Positions 1-5,592 of a DNA stretch of 12,426 bases are shown in pieces. Both the position numbers and the translations under genes were made by a program. The stretch comes from Gemmatimonadota bacterium (GTDB taxonomy: Bacteria; Gemmatimonadota; Gemmatimonadetes; Longimicrobiales; Gaopeijiaceae). The stretch's first letter is position 1. Every line of letters starts with the position of its first letter. A model generated the notes under the pieces. It did not search any database and was not told the DNA's origin. It was given only the letters and a program-made list of their open reading frames with translations. The stretch lies in the NCBI GenBank assembly GCA_018678395.1, contig JAHHMJ010000606.1, positions 1-12,426 of the forward strand, in the 5' to 3' direction.

Positions 1-1
1 C

Positions 2-175
2 GAACTCGACCGCATGGCCGAGAAGATCGGCGACACGGACGCCGAGGCCGACGCCGCGCGGTCCATGGGCGAGTTCGACCTCCGCGTCGACCCGGACGAG
101 CCGATCCGCCGCCCGGCAGTCGACTACGACGCCGCCCTCGAGGAACTCAAGCGTCGGATGGGTCGCTCGGACTGA
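2..175 (+). CDS. PspA/IM30 family protein, C-terminal fragment
   Basis: This is an open frame that enters from the left edge and ends at the TGA at 173-175, leaving 57 residues. The visible part begins ELDRMAEKIGDTDAEADAARSMGEFD and ends in VDYDAALEELKRRMG. The pattern 'xxRMxEKIxxxEAEAxA' followed by a short acidic linker and a final 'DxxLxxLKxRM' helix is what I know from the C-terminus of PspA/IM30/Vipp1 proteins, which are coiled-coil, ESCRT-III-like proteins that bind and protect the inner membrane under envelope stress. The start and most of the coiled coil lie outside the window. The nearby GlsB-type stress membrane protein fits that role. The last 29 bp overlap, tail to tail, the minus-strand 166-aa gene. 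The identification rests on a short segment, so another helical protein is possible. Confidence 0.62.
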   Translation, partial: ELDRMAEKIGDTDAEADAARSMGEFDLRVDPDEPIRRPAVDYDAALEELKRRMGRSD

Positions 176-647
176 GGCCTTCGCCCTCCGGGGAGGTGAC
201 GGTGGTCCCGGCTTCGAGCGCGAGCAGGCCCGCGCACTCGCCCGCCAGGAACAGCAGCTGGTCGCGCACCGACCCCAGAGTCACCGCCGCTCCCCCGAGC
301 ACGACACCCCACGAGTCCCCACCGTACCGGCCCAACGCGAGAGTGAGCTGCGAGCCGACCATGCGTATGTCCGGTGGCACCGCGTCGGTGGGGCGCGGCA
401 GCCCTTCGGCCGGCTCCGACCGGGCCGGACCGGCGTCCAGATCCACCACGGTCACGGCGTCCGGACCGTCTCCGGTCCAACGCACGAGGCCGGCCCAATC
501 CGCCCCCGTCGCAGACGCCATGCGCCAAAGCGGGAGCGTGAAGTGGCGGCGCCCACCCTCGGCCCCCGCCAGCGACAATCCCGCTCGGGGATCGCTCGCG
601 GTGGAGCGTCGGTAGTCGTCGAGGTGGATGACTGTGTCGTCGCGCAT
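147..647 (-). CDS. Conserved-looking hypothetical protein, possibly GAF-like
   Basis: I do not recognise this 166-aa protein with certainty. It starts at the ATG at 647 (MRDDTVIHLDDYRR) and ends at a TGA at 147. It is rich in G/C third positions and has an ordinary globular amino-acid mix, unlike the arginine/serine-rich frames on the other strand. From residue 36 the pattern is a helix (LPLWRMASATGADWAGLVRW), a short strand region (AVTVVDLDAG), a strand (QLTLALGRYGGDSWGVVLGG) and a C-terminal helix (VRDQLLFLAGECAGLLAL). That order, and phrases such as 'ATGADWAGLV' and 'WGVVLGG', resemble a shortened GAF domain, but this is inference. No signal peptide or membrane helix is visible. The tail (after residue 150) is Ser/Pro/Glu-rich. 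The gene converges on the PspA-like gene and overlaps its last 29 bp. It is divergent from the GlsB-type gene, with 136 bp between the starts. No Shine-Dalgarno site precedes the ATG; a promoter-like element lies 9 nt upstream. Confidence 0.68.
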   Translation of the reverse strand: MRDDTVIHLDDYRRSTASDPRAGLSLAGAEGGRRHFTLPLWRMASATGADWAGLVRWTGDGPDAVTVVDLDAGPARSEPAEGLPRPTDAVPPDIRMVGSQLTLALGRYGGDSWGVVLGGAAVTLGSVRDQLLFLAGECAGLLALEAGTTVTSPEGEGLSPSDPSDA

Positions 648-783
648 CAGACCACTACTCTAGATCGAAGGTGCGAGCCGTCCAACCCGCCCGCACGAGT
701 CCGCACGAGGGAACGCGGTGGACCCTTCAGGGGTGAACACCTAGATTTTTGGACCATTTCCACGATTTAGCGAGAGCGGACCC
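648..783. promoter_or_regulatory. Divergent intergenic region, 166-aa gene / GlsB-type gene
   Basis: This 136-bp stretch separates two divergently read start codons and must hold both promoters. On the plus strand there is a locally AT-richer patch at 738-770. It contains TAGATT (742-747), preceded 18 nt upstream by GTGGAC (718-723), a weak -35/-10 candidate that would give a leader of about 30 nt ending in the purine-rich AGCGAGAGCGGA before ATG 784. A small inverted repeat, GGTG-AA-CACC (732-741), lies across this candidate -10 and could be an operator. The motif GGACC recurs three times, in ggtggaccc, ttggacca and gcggaccc. None of these sites can be confirmed by eye. Confidence 0.35.
657..685 (-). 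promoter_or_regulatory. Candidate sigma-70-type promoter for the 166-aa gene
   Basis: Reading the minus strand, TTGGAC (685-680) is followed after exactly 17 nt by TAGAGT (662-657). The ATG follows only 9 nt later, at 647. This spacing would put the transcription start at or next to the ATG, so the message would be leaderless or nearly so, which agrees with the lack of a Shine-Dalgarno sequence. The -35 matches TTGACA only in its first three bases and the -10 matches 4 of 6, so the call is moderate. Confidence 0.42.
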
Positions 784-1062
784 ATGGAGAACTGGATCGG
801 CATCGGCATCTGGATCGTCATGGGCGCCGTGATCGCCCTGACCATGAAAGCCGTTGTGAAGAACCCGGACGAGACCCCGGGCCACGCGGTCGTCCTGGCC
901 GTCATCGGTTCGTTCGGAGCCGTCATCGGCGGAATGCTAGGCGTCGGCATCTTCCACTTCACCGAGCCTCTCGCGCTCTCCCCCGGCGGCATGATCAGCG
1001 CTGCGGTTTTCGCCGGCTTCATGGGCTTCGTCTACCGCTGGGGCGTCAAGGGTCTGATCTGA
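784..1062 (+). CDS. GlsB/YeaQ/YmgE family stress-response membrane protein
   Basis: This is a small 92-aa integral membrane protein of the transglycosylase-associated (GlsB/YeaQ/YmgE) family, which is widespread, linked to general or envelope stress, and of unknown biochemistry. Three hydrophobic segments are visible: about residues 4-23 (WIGIGIWIVMGAVIALTMKA), 34-56, the glycine-rich core with IGSFGAVIGGMLG that typifies the family, and 69-86. A charged loop (VVKNPDETPGH) separates the first two. The length is close to the usual 80-95 aa. The ATG at 784 is preceded by a weak purine-rich stretch (GCGAGAGCGGA). The gene stands alone on the plus strand: a divergent gene lies upstream and a strong hairpin starts 17 nt after the stop. 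The PspA-like gene nearby suggests that this corner deals with envelope stress. Confidence 0.85.
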   Translation: MENWIGIGIWIVMGAVIALTMKAVVKNPDETPGHAVVLAVIGSFGAVIGGMLGVGIFHFTEPLALSPGGMISAAVFAGFMGFVYRWGVKGLI

Positions 1063-1079
1063 CCCTGCCCGAAGAAGCA

Positions 1080-1113
1080 CGACGCCGGCGCGGGGAAGCC
1101 CCGGCCGACGCCG
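1080..1113 (+). terminator. Strong GC hairpin after the GlsB-type gene
   Basis: The stem pairs 1092-1095 (GGGG) with 1099-1102 (CCCC) around an AAG loop, then continues outward with C1091-G1103, a bulged G1090 and C1089-C1086 with G1104-G1107, plus further pairs beyond one mismatch. It begins 17 nt after the stop codon, where a terminator is expected. No T-run follows, so it may slow polymerase or protect the 3' end and is not a classical intrinsic terminator. Confidence 0.5.
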
Positions 1114-1218
1114 TGTGTCCCACCCGCTCGCGGTAGGTGTCTCCGCGGCGGCTCGAGTATGGTGCTGCACGGGGGTGACCAACCCCCGCCGACCGGAGAT
1201 AGCGCCGGCCGTCGCATC

Positions 1219-1260
1219 AAGTGCAGAGCAACCACCACACCACCCAACCGCTCTGCATTT
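1219..1260. repeat. 11-bp inverted repeat with a GG-rich 20-nt loop
   Basis: AAGTGCAGAGC (1219-1229) pairs with GCTCTGCATTT (1250-1260): eight perfect Watson-Crick pairs, then one G-T and two A-T pairs. The 20-nt loop at 1230-1249 contains only A and C on the plus strand. On the minus strand it therefore contains only G and T and has five GG (or GGG) runs separated by 1-3 nt, enough for a two-tetrad G-quadruplex at the tip of the stem. On the plus strand the stem ends in TTTCTT, which also gives a weak terminator look. Confidence 0.55.
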
Positions 1261-1401
1261 CTTGAGACTCGCGGGCTCCCCGAAAGGTTGCCCGGCGCCT
1301 CGATCAGCCCTACGAAGGGTGCCGCGGAGGGTTTCCACCCGTGCGTCGGTTTCGCAGGTTGAGGGTCCGGATACCACGCGACCTGGACCTGCGACCTCGA
1401 C

Positions 1402-2778
1402 ATGGCCGACGCTCTCGATTACGCCCGCTCGAACACCGAACGCTTTCGCGAGGAGCTGTTCGACTTTCTCAGGATCCCCTCGGTGAGTGCGCGCTCCGAG
1501 CACGACGGCGATACGGAGAAGGCCGCCCGCTGGCTCGCGGAGCGGCTTCGGGCGGCCGGGCTGACGAGCGAGGTGATCGAGACCCCCGGCCATCCGGTCG
1601 TACTCGGTGAATGGCGCGACGCCGGCCCCGAGGCGCCGACGGTGCTGATCTACGGGCATTACGACGTGCAGCCTCCGGAGCCGCTCGACCTCTGGACCTC
1701 GCCGCCCTTCGAACCCACCGTGCGCGAGGGTCGCATCTACGCCCGCGGATCGGCCGACGACAAGGGGCAACTCCACATGCACGTGAAGGCGTTGGAGAGC
1801 TGGCTTCAGGGCGCCGGCACGCTCCCGATCAACGTCGTGGTGGTCGCCGAAGGCGAGGAGGAGGTAGGATCCGAGAACCTCGCGCCCTTCGTCGAGAAGT
1901 ACCGGGAGCGGCTCGCCTGCGACGCGGTCGTCATCTCGGACTCGGCGATGTTCGACGAAGGCCTGCCGTCACTGCTCTTCTCGCTGCGCGGCCTCGCGTA
2001 CGTCGAAGTGCACGTGCGTGCCGCGAAGGGCGACCTCCACTCCGGCGCCTACGGCGGCGCCGTCGCCAACCCGGCGATGGCCCTGGCGCGTATGCTGGCG
2101 ACGCTGCACGACGAGAACGGGCGCGTCACCATCCCGGGCTTCTACGATCAGGTGAAGGAGTGGGACGCCGATACCCGAAGCGCGATCGCGGGGCTGCCTT
2201 TCGACGAAGAGCGTTTCCGCTCCGGAGTCGGCGCCCCCGGGCTGACCGGCGAGGCCGGCTTCAGCACGCTCGAGCGGCTCTGGATTCGGCCGACCTGCGA
2301 GGTGAACGGACTCCTCTCCGGGTACACTGGCGAGGGGGCCAAGACGGTGCTCCCCGCGAAGGCGATGGCCAAGGTCAGCTTCCGCCTCGTCCCGGATCAG
2401 GATCCGAAGCGCATCGCTCGCCTGATGGAAGACCACCTCCGTGCGGTGAAGCCGGAGGGTGTCGCGGTCGAGGTGGTCGAGCTTCACGGGGGCAACCCGT
2501 GGCGCGCCGATCCCTCGGGGCCGCTCTTCGACGCCGCCGGGCGCGCCCTCGAACAGGCGTTCGGCGCGACGCCGGTCCTCGTGGGAGAGGGGGGATCGAT
2601 TCCGATCGTCGGGGACTTCGAGCGGATCCTGGGGGCCCCAGCCCTGCTCGTCGGCTTCGCCCTGCCGGGCTGCAACATGCACGCCCCCGACGAGTGGTTC
2701 ACGATCGACAACTACGATCGCGGTATCGGCGCACTGGTCCGGTTGTACGATGAGTTGGGAACGTCGCTGCGGGGCTGA
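1402..2778 (+). CDS. M20 family metallo-dipeptidase (carnosinase-like, CNDP type)
   Basis: This is a 458-aa di-zinc peptidase that should cleave dipeptides or short peptides in the cytosol; no signal peptide is visible. Metal ligands by comparison with carnosinases of family M20: His86 in YGHYDVQP, bridging Asp119 in GSADDKG, general-base Glu153 and metal ligand Glu154 in AEGEEEVGS, Asp180 in VISDS, and His427 in CNMHAPDEW. The dimerisation/lid domain (about residues 195-345) carries His213 in GDLHSGAYGG, the residue that reaches into the partner's active site. All key residues are present and the length is normal for the family. The ATG at 1402 fits the usual family beginning (ALDYARSN..FREELFDFLRIPSVSA), although no clear Shine-Dalgarno site precedes it. 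It converges with the P1 peptidase gene, 21 bp away. The exact substrate is open; DapE/ArgE deacylase activity is less likely given the CNDP-like motifs. Confidence 0.93.
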   Translation: MADALDYARSNTERFREELFDFLRIPSVSARSEHDGDTEKAARWLAERLRAAGLTSEVIETPGHPVVLGEWRDAGPEAPTVLIYGHYDVQPPEPLDLWTSPPFEPTVREGRIYARGSADDKGQLHMHVKALESWLQGAGTLPINVVVVAEGEEEVGSENLAPFVEKYRERLACDAVVISDSAMFDEGLPSLLFSLRGLAYVEVHVRAAKGDLHSGAYGGAVANPAMALARMLATLHDENGRVTIPGFYDQVKEWDADTRSAIAGLPFDEERFRSGVGAPGLTGEAGFSTLERLWIRPTCEVNGLLSGYTGEGAKTVLPAKAMAKVSFRLVPDQDPKRIARLMEDHLRAVKPEGVAVEVVELHGGNPWRADPSGPLFDAAGRALEQAFGATPVLVGEGGSIPIVGDFERILGAPALLVGFALPGCNMHAPDEWFTIDNYDRGIGALVRLYDELGTSLRG

Positions 2779-2799
2779 CGGGCAGGCCGGTCGCCGGAT

Positions 2800-3873
2800 T
2801 CAGCGTTCCCGGCAGACCCCGGGGTACCGGTCGCAGTAGCTGCCTTCGGCGAGCACCGCGTGCACGATCGCGCGGCCCAGAACGTCGGCGGCCGCGGCGT
2901 AGATCGTCTGAAGATCGGCCGTCGAGAGTGCGTCCGGCGCCGAGGTGGCGATCGCGAATACCGCGTCGCCGTCCTGCAGGTTGTGCACCGGCCGAATCGA
3001 CCGGGCGAGGCCGCTGTTGGCCACCTGCGCCATGCGACGGGCCTGGGTCTGATCGAGCGGTGCGTCGGTCGCCAGAACGGCGATCGTCGTGTTGAACGTC
3101 TCTCGGGCCGCGCCGCTCGCACCACCGCCCTCGCCGGCGCTCGGGCACTGCTCCGGCGGGGTGAGGCCGAACTCGTCGTCGACCTCGAGGAACAGGCCGT
3201 AGGGAAGGCACGTCGTCGGATCGATCGGTGACCCGGCGGGATTGGCTCCGACCACGGCACCGATCGTCCACCCCCCCGGAAGAGTGGTGCTCGCCGAGCC
3301 GAGTCCCACCCGCGCACCGGTGCCCGCGCCTACACGCCCCATCGCGACGGGCCCGTCGGTCGCGGCATCCGCGGCTCGGTACCCGAACTCCGCGTCCGGG
3401 CGCTTCGCGAAGTCACCGCCCCGTCCCAGATCGAACAGGATCGCGGCCGGAACGATGGGAACCACGCCCTCGCCGACCGGGAACCCGTGTCCGCGCTCCT
3501 CCAGCCAGCGCATCACCCCGTCCGCGGTCGCGAGGCCGTAGGCACTGCCACCGCTCAGCACGATCGCGTGCGCCTGTGTGACCAGCCCACCCGGCTCGAG
3601 CAGGTCGGTCTCGCGCGTTCCGGGTGCTCCGCCCTGCACGTCCACCGCTGCCGTGGCACCCTGCGGAACGAGGACCACCGTGGTCCCCGTCTGCCAGCCG
3701 TCCCCTGAGCGGGTCTCGTGACCGACCTGAACGCCCGGCACGTCGGTGATCGTGTTGCTGGCTCCCGCGCGCTGGCCCTCGGCACAGCCCGGCAGGGCCA
3801 GCGCGAGCAGCACCACGCCCGACCAGGAGCGTTCAAGGCGAGCGGACGGAAAGCGAGTGCGCAGAGGAGCCAT
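2800..3873 (-). CDS. P1 family (DmpA-like, S58) peptidase, exported
   Basis: This 357-aa protein belongs to the DmpA/aminopeptidase P1 family of N-terminal-nucleophile enzymes, which cut themselves into alpha and beta chains and act as aminopeptidases, D-esterases or beta-peptidyl aminopeptidases. Family features: NTITDVPGVQVGH at the mature N-terminus (40-52), LSGGSAYGLATADGVMRWLEE (107-127), VGANPAG with Asn211 (likely oxyanion-hole Asn), and FNTTIAVLATDA (260-271). Cleavage is expected between Asn261 and Thr262, freeing Thr262 as nucleophile. The first 30 residues look like an export signal: Arg-containing start, hydrophobic VVLLALALPGC, and Cys30 in a near-lipobox (L-P-G-C). Cys222, Cys243, Cys347 and Cys354 would allow disulfides, in keeping with a periplasmic or surface location. 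The start chosen is ATG 3873, because it places the signal at the N-terminus; the open frame runs much further upstream, but only out of frame across the symporter gene. It lies 59 bp behind the symporter gene, probably the last gene of the operon. No obvious ribosome site is visible. Confidence 0.9.
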   Translation of the reverse strand: MAPLRTRFPSARLERSWSGVVLLALALPGCAEGQRAGASNTITDVPGVQVGHETRSGDGWQTGTTVVLVPQGATAAVDVQGGAPGTRETDLLEPGGLVTQAHAIVLSGGSAYGLATADGVMRWLEERGHGFPVGEGVVPIVPAAILFDLGRGGDFAKRPDAEFGYRAADAATDGPVAMGRVGAGTGARVGLGSASTTLPGGWTIGAVVGANPAGSPIDPTTCLPYGLFLEVDDEFGLTPPEQCPSAGEGGGASGAARETFNTTIAVLATDAPLDQTQARRMAQVANSGLARSIRPVHNLQDGDAVFAIATSAPDALSTADLQTIYAAAADVLGRAIVHAVLAEGSYCDRYPGVCRER

Positions 3874-3932
3874 GGGGACAGCCACGGTGAACGGGGAGGC
3901 GACGCCGATCCGATTGTGGGACCCCGCCGACG

Positions 3933-5387
3933 TCACCGGGGATCCGCCGGAGTCCCTCCGATCCGCCGGAACGCGGCATGGAACGCCAGCAGGAGGAGCG
4001 TCGCCGTCCCCACACCGACGAACGTCGACGGGACCGCCCCCAGCGCACCGCCCGCCGCGTGGGCGATGAGCCCCATCACGCCCCCCCCGGCGACGGCTCC
4101 GAAGACCGCGCGCCCGTCGATGGCCGTCCAGAACACGGCGGCGTAGACGGGGATGAAGAAGGCGCTCGTGATGATCACCGCCCGGAAGGCATACAGGTCG
4201 TAGATCGTCCCGGGCGGATCCACGGCGACGGCGGCCGCGGTGAGGCCGAGCACGATCGTGCTCGCTCGAGATACCCGCATCAGGCGACGCTCGGTCGCGT
4301 CGGGCCGCAGCCAGCTGTACAGGTCGCGAGCCACGGTCATGCCGACCGCGTGAAGGCGCGTGTCGGTGGTCGAGAGAATCGCGCTCATCACCGCGAGGAT
4401 GATGACCACCCCGACGCCGGTCGGAACGTACTGGGTGATCAAGGCCGGGAAGGCGGCATCGGCGATCAACCGTCCTCCCTCCACCGGCAACTCGATGCCG
4501 GCTCCGACCAGAGCGACCGTGGTCGCGCCGCCCAGCAGCACCAGCAGGGTGTAGAGAACGCTGAGGATCACGCCGGCGGCCGCGACGTGGATCTTCGCGG
4601 TACGCACGTCGCGGGTCGCCGCAATGCGGATGAGCATGTCCTGTTCGGTCAGGATCGTACCGAAGAAGGCCAGGAACGACGCCGAGATTCCGAGCAGCGT
4701 GTAGGCCCCCCCCGCAGTCGGGCTGACCCGCGACGGGTCGAGTGCGGTGAGCGACTCGTTGATCGAGGTCAGCCCCCCCTGGTCGACGATCATGAAGCCC
4801 AGAGCCACGGCGACGGCCGTGACCATGAGCACCCCCTGGAGCAGGTCGGTCCAGGCTACGCTCACGAGCCCGCCCAGGACCGTGTAGACGATGAACACGC
4901 CGGCGATCACCCACACCATCTGCTGGTAGGGCACGCCGGTGATCGCGGTGACCAGGAGACTGGCTCCGGCGAGCTGCATCACCAGATAGAGCCAGCCGCT
5001 CACCAGCAGAATCGTGCCGGCCAGGGGTCGCGACGCCTGGATGCCCGTCACGCGGGCCATCAGGTCGGGAAAGGTCAGGACGTTGAGTGGGCGCACGTAG
5101 CCGACGACGAAGTAGAGCGCCGCGAGCCCGAGCATCAGGCCGAGGATGGTATGGCCCATCAGCGCGTATCCCTCGGTGTAGACCACACCGATGAAACCGA
5201 TCACGCTGACCGAACTCACGAAGTTGGCCACCAGCGACCAGGTGGCGAGGCCCGGCCCCATCGACTGACCGTAGACCCAGAAGTCGAGGACGCTGCGGGT
5301 GCGCCGGTAGGCCCAGACGCCGATGCCCAGGACCACGACCAGGTAGGTGACGAAGGCCCCGAGGTAGTACGGGTTGACCTCGCTCAC
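3933..5387 (-). CDS. Sodium:solute symporter (SSF family)
   Basis: This 484-aa multi-spanning inner-membrane protein belongs to the SSF (PutP/PanF/SGLT) family, which uses the Na+ gradient to import small solutes. I count about 12-13 hydrophobic segments. Family marks are GGLVSVAWTDLLQGVLM (172-188), the SSF signature in TM5-6, and AVMSAILSTTDTRL (332-345), where Ser339-Thr340 correspond to the Na+-binding Ser/Thr pair of TM8. In TM1 the stretch SLVANFVSSVS has Asn55 where PutP has its key Asp, so it is probably not a proline carrier. The substrate cannot be read from the sequence. The start is a GTG at 5387: a good GGAGGG site lies 5 nt upstream, and GTGA overlaps the stop of the 66-aa gene by 4 nt, implying translational coupling. 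The exported peptidase downstream suggests an amino acid or peptide-derived substrate. Confidence 0.93.
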   Translation of the reverse strand: MSEVNPYYLGAFVTYLVVVLGIGVWAYRRTRSVLDFWVYGQSMGPGLATWSLVANFVSSVSVIGFIGVVYTEGYALMGHTILGLMLGLAALYFVVGYVRPLNVLTFPDLMARVTGIQASRPLAGTILLVSGWLYLVMQLAGASLLVTAITGVPYQQMVWVIAGVFIVYTVLGGLVSVAWTDLLQGVLMVTAVAVALGFMIVDQGGLTSINESLTALDPSRVSPTAGGAYTLLGISASFLAFFGTILTEQDMLIRIAATRDVRTAKIHVAAAGVILSVLYTLLVLLGGATTVALVGAGIELPVEGGRLIADAAFPALITQYVPTGVGVVIILAVMSAILSTTDTRLHAVGMTVARDLYSWLRPDATERRLMRVSRASTIVLGLTAAAVAVDPPGTIYDLYAFRAVIITSAFFIPVYAAVFWTAIDGRAVFGAVAGGGVMGLIAHAAGGALGAVPSTFVGVGTATLLLLAFHAAFRRIGGTPADPR

Positions 5388-5584
5388 TCCGGCCCTCCGC
5401 CCTCGGCAGATCCGGTTCCCGGCGCGCCCTGGCCCTCGCGGGCGAGTGCGGGCGGCAGGGTCTCGACCACGGGGCGTCCCAGAGCCACGTGGACGATCAG
5501 GAAGTGCAGCGCACCGAGGCTGCCCGCGACGATCGTCGCGACGAACACCCAGAACATCGGGCCGGGGAGGCCGAAAGCCGTCAT
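5384..5584 (-). CDS. Small single-helix membrane protein coupled to the symporter
   Basis: This 66-aa protein has one clear hydrophobic segment at about residues 10-35 (MFWVFVATIVAGSLGALHFLIVHVAL), followed by a short basic turn (GRP) and a tail rich in Pro, Gly, Ala and Glu. I do not recognise a named family. Its place fits small partner proteins that precede SSF symporters elsewhere (YhdT/DUF997 before PanF, YjcH/DUF485 before ActP), but those have two helices and I see no sequence match. The ATG at 5584 lies 8 bp after the trpE stop, and its TGA overlaps the symporter's GTG by 4 nt, so both neighbours are likely co-translated with it. High GC at third positions and the overlap architecture support a real gene. 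A role as an accessory or assembly subunit of the symporter is inference. Confidence 0.75.
   Translation of the reverse strand: MTAFGLPGPMFWVFVATIVAGSLGALHFLIVHVALGRPVVETLPPALAREGQGAPGTGSAEGGGPE
5388..5401 (-). promoter_or_regulatory. Ribosome binding site for the symporter GTG start
   Basis: On the minus strand GGCGGAGGGCCGGA directly precedes GTG 5387. The GGAGGG core with a 5-nt spacer supports this non-ATG start inside the end of the 66-aa gene. Confidence 0.6.
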
Positions 5585-5592
5585 CGTTTCAC

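Larger units (their letters stand above)
1063..1401. other. 339-bp gene-free interval with several inverted repeats
   Basis: No convincing protein gene lies between the GlsB-type gene and the M20 dipeptidase gene. The short frames here (for example 1159-1362) have no ribosome site and give low-complexity Pro/Arg/Thr-rich peptides. The interval does hold an unusual number of potential hairpins: the terminator-like one at 1080-1113; GGGGGT/ACCCCC at 1171-1187 with a 5-nt loop; an 11-bp stem at 1219-1260; CGGGC/GCCCG at 1272-1294; and GGGT-TTCC-ACCC at 1329-1340. It could carry a structured 5' leader for the dipeptidase gene or an independent small RNA. I do not recognise a known riboswitch, tRNA, SRP RNA, 6S RNA or RNase P core in it. 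Confidence 0.5.

Noticed and set aside
196..615. 139-aa plus-strand frame opposite the 166-aa gene
   Set aside because: Ser/Pro/Arg/Thr-rich with no ribosome site. The minus-strand reading has a normal globular composition and a promoter-like site.
1159..1362. 67-aa plus-strand frame in the gene-free interval
   Set aside because: No ribosome site; it crosses several hairpins, and the product is low-complexity with no hydrophobic core.
1063..1401. Known structured RNA (tRNA, SRP RNA, 6S RNA, RNase P, common riboswitches)
   Set aside because: I looked for the conserved cores of these RNAs and saw none. The hairpins present do not match a known consensus.
1611..2753. 380-codon plus-strand frame inside the M20 dipeptidase gene
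   Set aside because: Arg/Ala/Gly-rich translation in the +1-shifted frame of a gene with a complete set of catalytic residues; a codon-bias shadow.
2779..2799. Terminator between the convergent M20 and P1 peptidase genes
   Set aside because: Only a 4-bp CCGG/CCGG pairing is visible in the 21-bp gap; too weak to call.
3874..4914. Long upstream extension of the P1 peptidase frame (347 extra codons, minus strand)
   Set aside because: It runs out of frame through the symporter gene, is Arg/Gly/Asp-rich and has no family match. The peptidase with its signal peptide begins at 3873.
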